Source: Candidatus Poseidoniaceae archaeon | GTDB lineage: Archaea > Thermoplasmatota > Poseidoniia > Poseidoniales > Poseidoniaceae | Assembly (NCBI GenBank): GCA_013330015.1 | Contig: DUJC01000176.1 | Coordinates: forward strand, 1 to 5,011 | Reading direction: 5' to 3' | Length of the DNA: 5,011 bases | Part shown: in pieces, positions 1-5,011 of the stretch | Position numbering within the stretch: the first letter of the stretch is position 1 | How the letters are laid out: each line of letters starts with the position of its first letter | The notes under the pieces: generated by a model | Database searches by the model: none | Told to the model about the DNA's origin: nothing | What the model saw: the letters and a program-made list of their open reading frames with translations, nothing else | Position numbers and translations under genes: made by a program

Positions 1-26
1 ACATATGGTACGTTCCCCGACAACAT
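1..26 (-). CDS. atpC: A-type ATP synthase subunit C, N-terminal fragment (runs off the left edge)
   Basis: Only the first nine codons lie in the window, reading MLSGNVPYV. The N-x-P-Y-V pattern resembles the start of archaeal subunit C, the funnel-like protein (V-type subunit d homologue) that sits on the K ring and couples it to the central stalk. The position directly after subunit E is where C sits in the usual archaeal order H-I-K-E-C-F-A-B-D, and this supports the call more than the nine residues do. I chose the ATG at 26-24 because a GAGG motif at 34-37 lies 7 nt upstream. An in-frame ATG at 32-30 is possible but too close to that motif. The gap from the atpE stop is 9 bp, and both genes share one reading frame. 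Confidence 0.7.
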
Positions 27-32
27 TCTCAT

Positions 33-37
33 CCCTC
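33..37 (-). promoter_or_regulatory. Shine-Dalgarno-like site for atpC
   Basis: The minus strand reads GAGGG here, 6-7 nt before the ATG at 26. It overlaps the end of the atpE stop codon (38-36), so E and C are probably translationally linked. The site decides between the two candidate atpC starts at 32 and 26. Confidence 0.45.
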
Positions 38-599
38 ATCCAAACAGTGTTTCATTGATCGCTGCACGCTCTTCGACCCAAGTTCGGTCCAGAAGTGATT
101 CAAATCGGAAATCAAACGATACCGATCCATCAGCAGCTTCCATCATGAACCCTCCGAGTCCATCGATTTCATCACCGATGGAGCGAGAGCCTGCTTCTTT
201 CTTCAACGCAGCAGCGTCGACAGAGACAGGTCGGAGAACGAAATCTTTTCCAGAAACATCGTTCGCTCGCTTGAGCAGAGACTTAAGCAGCGTTGCCCGC
301 CCTTTCATGCCTGGGTCAGCGAGTTGCGACTTGGCTGCATCGTATGTAGCATCGAGGACACCACGTCGTGCAATCAGCAATTCTTTCTGGTTCCCTTGTC
401 GAGCGCTAGCGACCATCTCTTGGGAGATTTGGTCTGCTTCACGATCAGCACGGGCTTGGGCCTCGTCACGAATGGACGCAGCCTTTGTTTCAGCTTCTCC
501 AACAATTGTCTTTGCTTCCGCTTTCGCTTCTGTGAGCATTGCTTTCGCCTGTGCTTCAGCGGACGCAGCAATGTCTTTTGCAAGTGTTTCAAGTGTCAT
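36..599 (-). CDS. atpE: A-type ATP synthase subunit E (peripheral stalk)
   Basis: This encodes 187 aa, a normal length for archaeal/vacuolar-type subunit E. Residues 1-90 are an Ala/Glu/Lys-rich, proline-free helix of the kind that pairs with subunit H as the coiled-coil peripheral stalk, holding the A3B3 head against subunit I. Residues 100-187 form the globular head-binding domain. It carries the family pattern GLGGFMMEAADGS (148-160), followed by FDFRFESLLDRTWVE (162-176) and the C-terminal NETLFG, close to the usual DG...(T/R)FE.RL..........LFG ending. The ATG at 599 is supported by AGGAG 8 nt upstream. The gene follows atpK by 50 bp and precedes atpC by 9 bp. A long open frame on the opposite strand mirrors this gene and is treated as a shadow. 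The symbol follows archaeal usage and is not the bacterial atpE, which is the c subunit. Confidence 0.95.
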   Translation of the reverse strand: MTLETLAKDIAASAEAQAKAMLTEAKAEAKTIVGEAETKAASIRDEAQARADREADQISQEMVASARQGNQKELLIARRGVLDATYDAAKSQLADPGMKGRATLLKSLLKRANDVSGKDFVLRPVSVDAAALKKEAGSRSIGDEIDGLGGFMMEAADGSVSFDFRFESLLDRTWVEERAAINETLFG

Positions 600-607
600 A
601 GTATCAT

Positions 608-612
608 CTCCT
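608..612 (-). promoter_or_regulatory. Strong Shine-Dalgarno site for atpE
   Basis: The minus strand reads AGGAGATGAT just before atpE, nearly the full complement of the archaeal 16S 3' end (AGGAGGTGAT). The AGGAG core ends 8 nt from the ATG at 599, fixing that start. Confidence 0.75.
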
Positions 613-619
613 TAGGTAC

Positions 620-636
620 AACAGAACGGGTCTGTT
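620..636 (-). other. Small hairpin in the atpK-atpE intergenic gap
   Basis: There is a perfect 6-bp inverted repeat, AACAGA / TCTGTT, around a 5-nt loop, 13 nt after the atpK stop and 7 nt upstream of the atpE Shine-Dalgarno core. No T-run follows on the minus strand, so it does not look like an intrinsic terminator. A role in protecting the atpK message or tuning atpE translation is inference. A 6-bp stem can arise by chance. Confidence 0.35.
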
Positions 637-649
637 TCGGAGCCAATCT

Positions 650-961
650 TCAGAGGAAGAGTGGCAATGCACCGAGAATAACAATCGACTCAGGAAGAGC
701 CGTGAAGATGAGTGCAGGACCGAATTTGGATCCGTCTTCTGCAATCATACCGACAGCAGCGCTACCGATGGCTGCTTGGGAGAAACCAGCGCCAATGGCT
801 GCGAGTCCCAATGCTAGGCCAGCTCCCATAGGAGTGCCCCAGTTGTCATCGGCGGTTGTTGCTGCATCGCCTTCAGCAGCTGCAGCGCCCTGAGCAATCA
901 GGACGAGTGCGCCGAGTACGATCATCATTCGTAGGCTTGTCTTTAGGGTATTCTTGTTCAT
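650..961 (-). CDS. atpK: A-type ATP synthase subunit K (c-ring proteolipid) with N-terminal leader-like segment
   Basis: This is the rotor-ring proteolipid, 103 aa from the chosen start, and it carries the translocated ion. Residues 45-75 form the first hairpin helix, rich in Gly/Ala (GAGLALGLAAIGAGFSQAA at 46-64). A short polar loop, AEDGSKFG (74-81), follows. Residues 82-103 form the second helix with the family motif TALPESIVILG; Glu91 is the ion-binding carboxylate. Gln62 in helix 1 and Ser92 next to Glu91 match the Na+-ligand pattern of other rotor rings. Residues 1-44 add a basic start, a hydrophobic stretch (12-24) and an Ala-rich then acidic linker, which resembles a cleavable signal peptide or an extra membrane helix. 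An in-frame ATG at 976 exists, but GGAGGT overlaps it and sits 7 nt before the ATG at 961, so 961 is preferred. It ends soon after helix 2, as the family does. Confidence 0.93.
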   Translation of the reverse strand: MNKNTLKTSLRMMIVLGALVLIAQGAAAAEGDAATTADDNWGTPMGAGLALGLAAIGAGFSQAAIGSAAVGMIAEDGSKFGPALIFTALPESIVILGALPLFL

Positions 962-968
962 ATTTTCT

Positions 969-974
969 ACCTCC
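969..974 (-). promoter_or_regulatory. Consensus Shine-Dalgarno site for atpK, deciding the start
   Basis: The minus strand reads GGAGGT, 7 nt before the ATG at 961. It overlaps the alternative ATG at 976-974, which has no comparable site of its own, so the shorter 103-residue protein is the likely product. It is the best ribosome-binding site in the window, in keeping with the many copies of K needed per enzyme. Confidence 0.8.
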
Positions 975-981
975 ATTTTAT

Positions 982-992
982 GTCCAGTGGAC
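982..992 (-). repeat. 11-bp quasi-palindrome at the atpI-atpK junction
   Basis: GTCCA and TGGAC flank a single central base. The repeat begins on the last base of the atpI stop codon and ends 7 nt before the atpK Shine-Dalgarno site. As RNA it could form only a 4-bp stem with a 3-nt loop. As DNA it would be a short dyad. No function can be assigned. Confidence 0.3.
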
Positions 993-3049
993 TATGCTTT
1001 CCCCTCCACGTGGAGGGGTTGGCCACCAAGCGGGGAAAAGACCCTGCCGGAGCCGTCGTAAAACTTGCCCATCCATTCCACAAAGTGGAGACGGGCTGCG
1101 TGAATTGATGGTGAAAGGAGACCAAGTGCAATGGCAAAGACTTGGACGCCGATCCAAATGAGGAAGAAGAGAGGGACGAGGAGATAGTCTCCAGCAGCTA
1201 CTGCATCGGTCATGGATGCGAATCCCATGTTGTTACCAATCTCTGCAATTTTCACACCAGCCACACCGACTGCCATGACACGAAGGTAGGAGAGTGTGTT
1301 CGCAAGGAGACCAAAAGTTTCGATTGGGCCCATGATGATGCCACCGGCCCATCCGAATCCCTCGTAGACTGCGAGAGCGACGATGAGAATGAGAACGCCG
1401 ACGATCATAATGTATGCAGGGAGTGTTCCTGAAATCACATCATGGCTACCTTTCATGAATCCATAGATGTGCATGAAGCCACCGCCAAGAATCATCATCC
1501 AACTGCCCTTCTCAAAAAAGGCAGCAACCATTCCGTGACCCTTTGTGACGTTGTAGAATCCAATGATGTATCCAACGAAAAGGTGCAGTGCACCAACGTA
1601 GACGGAGATGAGAACGTAATCGGTGAGCGCAGTAGAAGCACGATGCAGTGGAACGTAGGTGTGCGTGAGTCCGAGCGCCTCGCCAATTGAGCTGGTCTTG
1701 AAACTGGAAGTGAGATCGTAGGTCCAATCATAGAGAGGAATGAGTGGGGAAGCGTTGCCCATGATTTCTCCGGTGCCATCCCAAATGAAACCGAATCCTT
1801 CAGCAAAGAGCAGGCCCCAAATGATACACCAAATACCCATCCACATGAGAACGGTAGTTGCATTCTTGCCCATCGGTTCCTTAGCAAAGGACTTGCTACG
1901 TAGCCAAAGAGCGAGAAGAACGATGACAAGCCCGTATCCGAAATCACCGAGAATGAGCCCGTACAGAATCGGTAGCGTCACCATGATGAGCGTTGTCGGG
2001 TCGAAGGTCCCGTACTTTGGACGTCCGACCAAGTCAACAACCAATTCAAACGGTTCAGCAGGGCCAATGTTCTGGTAAGCAATTGGTGGTTCTGGGGAAT
2101 GGTGGTGGTCATCGTGGTCACCATGGTGATGGTGATCGTCAACGTGCTCTTCGATTTCGAGGTGTGAAACCATGTTCTTGAGTTTGGAGCGAGCCTGTTC
2201 TGTGTTCTTTGTAGGAACCCATGCGTCAAGAGCAAATGCTTGGTTGGAGACTGCAAGGGATGTTGGCGAGGTAAAGATAGCATCTTCTCGCTGGAGGAAT
2301 TCTTCGACGATAACCAATTCAGAGCCATTCTTCTCAGCCCATGCATCCAGAGACTTTTGGTTGATCTCCATTGATGCAGTTGCTTTTTCAATACCGCTTC
2401 GTGCTTCCGATGCACGCTTTCCTGGCTTTCCTTCGCCCGATGGAAGTTGAATGGCCTTTGCATTGAGCTCTGCAAGAGCCATTTGGACCTCAGCGGCTTT
2501 GTCTGGCGCACATGCAACAGCGATGAGTCCAGCAGGAGCCATGAACTCAACATCGTTCTTGAGGTCTGCAAAGACCTTGGAAGCCTTGGACGAGTTGGCA
2601 GTTTCGGCAACATAGACTTCGAGGCCGGAATAGCCGCTTAGAAGATCGAGTGAAATGTTGAGCGGTGCTAGTTTTTCGAAGATTCGTGCTTGTTCTTCAA
2701 GGGTAGCGATTTCAGCTTCTGCTTCACGAATGCCTTCGATGTATCCAAGGGCCTTGTCCAATTCTGCTTCGAATTTCTCTGCTGAAGACTTTGCCGAGGA
2801 TGCTGAAACAGATCCTTTCGAGTTGAACACGGAAACAGCGCTTCGGATGGCACGGACCTTGACGAGCATGGCACTGACCTTGTCAGCATCCTCGCTTTGG
2901 ATAGCACGGCCGATTCCTATGCCCTCTTCGAATTGTGTGTAGTCCTCGATGTGAACACAGCCAAGATCGGAACAAGCACGCACGATGTCCGCCATTGCAT
3001 CAACAGGTGCTGCAAGCGTCATTCGTGACATTCCGACGGTCGAGAACAT
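992..3049 (-). CDS. atpI: A-type ATP synthase subunit I (membrane stator, a-subunit homologue)
   Basis: This encodes 685 aa, a usual length for archaeal subunit I / V-type subunit a. Residues 1-300 are the cytoplasmic arm, with MSRMTL and AMADIVRACSDLGCVHIEDY near the start, a coiled-coil hairpin (about 85-130 and 215-240) and a second globular lobe. Residues 302-317 are an unusual His/Asp-rich linker (8 His, 5 Asp in 16). The membrane part opens with the conserved PFELV...GRPKYGTFDPT (333-352) and GLILGDFGYGL (364-374), then has about eight helices, near 354-383, 398-416, 478-499, 516-532, 543-563, 567-603 and 621-647. LSYLRVMAVGVAG (586-598) contains Arg590, which corresponds to the essential arginine facing the ring glutamate. 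The start at 3049 fits the family N-terminus and lies 9 bp after the atpH stop; the upstream AGTGGT is a weak ribosome-binding site. Same-strand frames inside it are shadows. Confidence 0.96.
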   Translation of the reverse strand: MFSTVGMSRMTLAAPVDAMADIVRACSDLGCVHIEDYTQFEEGIGIGRAIQSEDADKVSAMLVKVRAIRSAVSVFNSKGSVSASSAKSSAEKFEAELDKALGYIEGIREAEAEIATLEEQARIFEKLAPLNISLDLLSGYSGLEVYVAETANSSKASKVFADLKNDVEFMAPAGLIAVACAPDKAAEVQMALAELNAKAIQLPSGEGKPGKRASEARSGIEKATASMEINQKSLDAWAEKNGSELVIVEEFLQREDAIFTSPTSLAVSNQAFALDAWVPTKNTEQARSKLKNMVSHLEIEEHVDDHHHHGDHDDHHHSPEPPIAYQNIGPAEPFELVVDLVGRPKYGTFDPTTLIMVTLPILYGLILGDFGYGLVIVLLALWLRSKSFAKEPMGKNATTVLMWMGIWCIIWGLLFAEGFGFIWDGTGEIMGNASPLIPLYDWTYDLTSSFKTSSIGEALGLTHTYVPLHRASTALTDYVLISVYVGALHLFVGYIIGFYNVTKGHGMVAAFFEKGSWMMILGGGFMHIYGFMKGSHDVISGTLPAYIMIVGVLILIVALAVYEGFGWAGGIIMGPIETFGLLANTLSYLRVMAVGVAGVKIAEIGNNMGFASMTDAVAAGDYLLVPLFFLIWIGVQVFAIALGLLSPSIHAARLHFVEWMGKFYDGSGRVFSPLGGQPLHVEGKA
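2099..2146 (-). other. His/Asp-rich linker segment encoded within atpI
   Basis: Sixteen codons (residues 302-317 of subunit I) read HVDDHHHHGDHDDHHH. They lie between the cytoplasmic arm and the first conserved membrane-domain block. The DNA is a run of ATG/GTG/GTC/ATC triplets on the plus strand, which marks it as compositionally unusual and possibly grown by triplet slippage. Metal or proton binding is inferred from composition alone. Confidence 0.8.
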
Positions 3050-3058
3050 AGTACCACT

Positions 3059-3376
3059 TCACTGATTGAGGAGTTTCTCGACGATGAGGGCGACGGCCGC
3101 ATCTTGCTTAGAGCTGGCATCGGATTCAACAGATGCAACGGCTTTCCCGCCTTCTTTTTGTACGGACTTCACGTTCTTCATTGCAGCCTCTTTCGCCGCA
3201 TCGAGCGTCGACTGGACGGAACTTTGCGCATCGGTGGTTGCTTGTGCGACAAGTTCAGCAGCATCCCGGCGAGCATCGCTGACGATTCGGCTCGATTCGG
3301 ATTGAGCATCAGCAAGTGTCTTTTCAGCCGCTTGCTCGGCTTCTTTGATGCTCTGGAGGACTTTTTCCATACCCAT
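3059..3376 (-). CDS. atpH: A-type ATP synthase subunit H (peripheral stalk)
   Basis: This encodes 105 aa from the chosen start. It is a proline-free, Ala/Glu/Lys/Ser-rich single long helix typical of archaeal AhaH, which pairs with subunit E to form the right-handed coiled-coil peripheral stalk. The N-terminus MEKVLQSIKEAEQAAEKTL (3-21) and the C-terminus AAVALIVEKLLNQ (93-105) match the family layout. It is the first gene of the standard archaeal operon and ends 9 bp before atpI. The start is uncertain: GTG at 3385, ATG at 3376 and ATG at 3370 are all in frame. I chose 3376 because AGTGGT lies 4 nt upstream, much as AGTGGT lies 3 nt upstream of atpI; 3370 is nearly as likely. Similar helical proteins exist in other stators, but the neighbours make this call secure. 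Confidence 0.93.
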   Translation of the reverse strand: MGMEKVLQSIKEAEQAAEKTLADAQSESSRIVSDARRDAAELVAQATTDAQSSVQSTLDAAKEAAMKNVKSVQKEGGKAVASVESDASSKQDAAVALIVEKLLNQ

Positions 3377-3453
3377 GACAACCACTATGAATTTGCGACT
3401 GAGAGGGGGTTTATGAGGCTAATGGAGTCTTTCGTTCAAACAATCGATGCGCA
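3377..3453 (-). promoter_or_regulatory. Gap before atpH: possible weak archaeal promoter for the ATP synthase operon
   Basis: At 77 bp this is the largest gap in the window and the natural place for an operon promoter. On the minus strand TCATAAAC (3416-3409) is a poor TATA-like match. It would put transcription start roughly 10 nt before the ATG at 3376. A pyrimidine tract (CCCCCTCTC) follows it. No convincing BRE, terminator T-run or hairpin is visible. The ATP synthase genes may be transcribed from here, from further upstream with the methyltransferase, or both. Confidence 0.2.
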
Positions 3454-4197
3454 CTATTGCGGTTTTCGCCCTCGGAACCTGCTCGACATCATGAACGGAT
3501 ACAGAAGTCGTCCAGAGACATCCTGAAATCCGACTTCTTTCATCATGTTCCTGTAGTACTTATTCGTGCCATAGTGCGTGTAAGAACGAGCCAGTCCCTT
3601 CCACGGATGATCCTTGGTCTTCGTGACCCATCGAGCCATCCATTGTACCACTGTGCTCATCCAGATCCGCCCCGTTAGCCCATGCAGATAGTTTGCTTTT
3701 CCAGCGTCACATATGACCAATTGGCCACCAGGCTTGAGAACACGGTAGATTTCTTCGAGACCTTTTTTCTTGTCTTGGAAGTCACGGAATGAAAACAGGC
3801 AAAAGACCATGTCAAACGAATTGTCTTCCAGAGGAATGTCCTCTGCGAGTGCTTGTACGTAGGCTGCAGGTGCTTCACCACGTGAGGATCGAGCCCCATC
3901 AACACGTTTCTTAGCAACCTTGAGCATGGCTTCAGAGGGATCGAGACACGTCACGTCCAAACCGACGAGGTCTTCTGCGAAACTGCCTGGGCCACATCCA
4001 ACTTCAAGCACTTTCATGCCTTCAGTAGCATGATTTCGAACGTTTCGGCGCCATCGCTTGTCCTGACCAAAGGTCATCAGTTTGTTGACACGATCGTAGT
4101 TCGGAATGGTTGCTTCGAGTTGCTCCTCAAGCTCCGTCCAAGCATCAAGATCGATGCCTGACGGGTCGTATCCGCCGGTCGCTGCACGCTTGGACAT
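3454..4197 (-). CDS. ubiE: UbiE/MenG-family SAM-dependent methyltransferase, probably quinone biosynthesis
   Basis: This encodes 247 aa, the usual size of UbiE/MenG, which C-methylates demethylmenaquinone (or a ubiquinone precursor) near the end of quinone synthesis. The class I fold is clear: SAM-binding motif I VLEVGCGPG (63-71), acidic ribose-binding strand end at CLDPSEAM (84-91), AEDIPLEDNSFDMVFC (118-133), then FRDFQDKKKGLEEIYRVLKPGG (137-158), the family's RN..D...AL.E..RVLKPGG block. The N-terminal NYDRVNKLMTFGQDKRWRR (33-51) matches the UbiE signature YD..N...S.G....WR, which separates this family from generic methyltransferases. The C-terminus (YRNMMKEVGF...) also fits. ATG at 4197 follows an in-frame TAA two codons upstream; GGAGG at 4215-4211 lies 13 nt upstream, rather far. 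It lies 55 bp after the RecA-like gene. The exact substrate is not shown; another prenylated quinone is possible. Confidence 0.85.
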   Translation of the reverse strand: MSKRAATGGYDPSGIDLDAWTELEEQLEATIPNYDRVNKLMTFGQDKRWRRNVRNHATEGMKVLEVGCGPGSFAEDLVGLDVTCLDPSEAMLKVAKKRVDGARSSRGEAPAAYVQALAEDIPLEDNSFDMVFCLFSFRDFQDKKKGLEEIYRVLKPGGQLVICDAGKANYLHGLTGRIWMSTVVQWMARWVTKTKDHPWKGLARSYTHYGTNKYYRNMMKEVGFQDVSGRLLYPFMMSSRFRGRKPQ

Positions 4198-4210
4198 GAT
4201 TTACCCGCAG

Positions 4211-4215
4211 CCTCC
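4211..4215 (-). promoter_or_regulatory. Shine-Dalgarno-like GGAGG upstream of the methyltransferase
   Basis: GGAGG on the minus strand lies 13 nt before the ATG at 4197. It matches the anti-Shine-Dalgarno well, but the spacing is longer than the usual 5-9 nt, so its use is uncertain. No in-frame alternative start exists between it and the ATG. Confidence 0.35.
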
Positions 4216-4252
4216 GCCCTCTTTGGAGATGTCGCTCTGCCCATGGAACCAA

Positions 4253-5005
4253 TCAAGCGATACGTTCCACGGTTTCTGGCGTAATACCTTCTTCTGGTGT
4301 TACACGGAAGACCAGCATCTTGAGGTTCTCAGGAGCGTTTCTGAACTTTGAGACAATCATCGATGTTTCGAAATCAGATCCAATGGTTCGTACACCGAAT
4401 GTGAGTACCATGTCAGCAATGCTTGACAATTCTTGACGAACAGATGCAGGAAGGCCATTGACAGAGACCATAATCAAAAGGAGGCCACGGTACATTTGCG
4501 TGTGGGCTTGAAGCATTCTGATCATGGCGACAACACGCCCTGGATCGTCACGCTGAAGGAAGAAATCGAGACTGTCAATACCCGCTCGGAAGTACGGGCC
4601 TAATGCCATGATTTCATTGGTCACTTCGGTCAGGTAATCCTGCGTTGAATCCTCAACGAATCGAGTCTGAGCAAGTCGTTGGATGTCTTCCAAGCGGAAA
4701 CCTTCCAAGCGATATCGACTCGCAAGCAATTCTTTTTCGAGAACGTTGGCGTTGTATTCTTCACCAATCGTACGAACATTGACATCGAGCGGCCATCCGT
4801 ATTTGTTGAAGACACGAACGATTTCTGGCTGAGCTTCGTTGGTTGAGATGTAGAGTGTGTTTTCAGATTCCTCAGCGGGCGAAATGAATTGTTTGGCGAA
4901 CAATTCTGCACCAGATCCCGTTTCGGTGAACGCGACCATTGTGAAGCCCCGAGGAACACCGCCGTGCATTTCGTTGTCGAACTTTGGAACCCCAAACGAG
5001 CCCAC
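4253..5005 (-). CDS. RecA/KaiC-like P-loop-fold protein with lysine-less Walker A (possible HTR-like/DUF7125 family); 5' end may lie outside the window
   Basis: At least 250 aa with the layout of one KaiC/RadA-like domain. GVPKFDNEMHGGVPRG (5-20) matches the G(I/V)..LD...GG(G)(I/V)P.G opening. A strand and P-loop position TETGSGAE (27-34) follow, then a helix. A Walker B-like strand runs up to AGIDSLD (141-147, Asp144). RGLLLIMVSV (173-182), SSIADMVLTF (194-203) and a final VSKFRNAPENLKMLVFRVT (218-236) close the domain. The Walker A lysine and Ser/Thr are replaced by Ala33 and Glu34, so ordinary ATP hydrolysis is doubtful. From memory, haloarchaeal 'HTR-like' proteins share a similar lysine-less loop and C-terminal pattern; this was not checked. 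The first available start is GTG at 5005, but the frame stays open to the window edge, so a true start a few residues upstream is likely. It may be cotranscribed with the methyltransferase. A GvpD/KaiC relative is the alternative. Confidence 0.7.
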   Translation of the reverse strand: MGSFGVPKFDNEMHGGVPRGFTMVAFTETGSGAELFAKQFISPAEESENTLYISTNEAQPEIVRVFNKYGWPLDVNVRTIGEEYNANVLEKELLASRYRLEGFRLEDIQRLAQTRFVEDSTQDYLTEVTNEIMALGPYFRAGIDSLDFFLQRDDPGRVVAMIRMLQAHTQMYRGLLLIMVSVNGLPASVRQELSSIADMVLTFGVRTIGSDFETSMIVSKFRNAPENLKMLVFRVTPEEGITPETVERIA

Positions 5006-5011
5006 CTGTCC

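Noticed and set aside
55..615. 186-codon open frame on the plus strand opposite atpE
   Set aside because: It mirrors the Ala/Glu-rich atpE sequence. Its product is low-complexity Ser/Ala/Arg with no recognisable family pattern, and atpE on the other strand is clear.
620..636. Intrinsic terminator between atpK and atpE
   Set aside because: The stem is only 6 bp, no T-run follows on the transcribed strand, and the essential subunits E and C follow directly.
324..893. 189-codon plus-strand open frame spanning atpE and atpK
   Set aside because: It crosses two genuine opposite-strand genes, is Cys/Ser/Pro-rich without motifs, and has no sensible ribosome-binding context.
959..980. CATAAAAT before atpK as an internal archaeal TATA box
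   Set aside because: A TATA box here would place the transcription start inside the atpK coding sequence, after its ATG, so it cannot serve atpK.
1495..1947. 150-codon open frame on the minus strand inside the atpI membrane domain
   Set aside because: It is a shifted frame of membrane-coding DNA, hydrophobic by codon structure only, with no family pattern.
1978..2613. 211-codon open frame on the minus strand inside atpI
   Set aside because: It is a same-strand shifted frame of the well-supported subunit I. The product is Leu/Ser/Thr/Arg-rich without domain signals, and subunit I runs intact through the whole region.
4190..4244. Short ATG-initiated frame upstream of the methyltransferase as a leader peptide
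   Set aside because: It runs on into the methyltransferase gene in another frame, has no ribosome-binding site of its own, and encodes nothing recognisable.

Overview
Every supported gene in this window lies on the minus strand, so it reads from right (5011) to left (1). The core is the first half of an archaeal A-type (A1Ao) ATP synthase operon in the familiar archaeal order H-I-K-E-C: peripheral-stalk subunit H (3376-3059), membrane stator subunit I (3049-992), rotor proteolipid K (961-650), peripheral-stalk subunit E (599-36) and the first nine codons of subunit C (26-1). F, A, B and D would be expected beyond the left edge.

Upstream of atpH are a UbiE/MenG-type methyltransferase (4197-3454) and a RecA/KaiC-like protein (about 5005-4253) whose P-loop has lost its lysine. 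Coding density is very high. The gaps are 55, 77, 9, 30, 50 and 9 bp, no stretch over 300 bp lacks a gene, and I see no RNA gene, mobile element or CRISPR array.

The organism is an archaeon, judged from the A-type ATP synthase with the H-I-K-E-C order and the RecA-like family next to it. Mid-range GC by eye, compact spacing, aerobic-type quinone methylation and proteins less acidic than those of haloarchaea suggest an uncultivated marine euryarchaeon such as Marine Group II/III (Poseidoniales-like Thermoplasmatota). That placement is inference and is not proven by the window.

In function, K forms the rotor ring, I provides the ion half-channels and the essential arginine, E and H form the peripheral stalks, and C couples the rotor to the catalytic head. 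The methyltransferase probably completes a respiratory quinone, which would link electron transport to ATP synthesis. The RecA-like protein has no assignable biochemical role.

I found no wholly new system. The points most worth a second look are the His/Asp-rich linker in subunit I, a Na+-type ligand set (Gln, Glu-Ser) plus a leader-like N-terminus in subunit K, the lysine-less P-loop protein, and small RNA-level structures around atpK.
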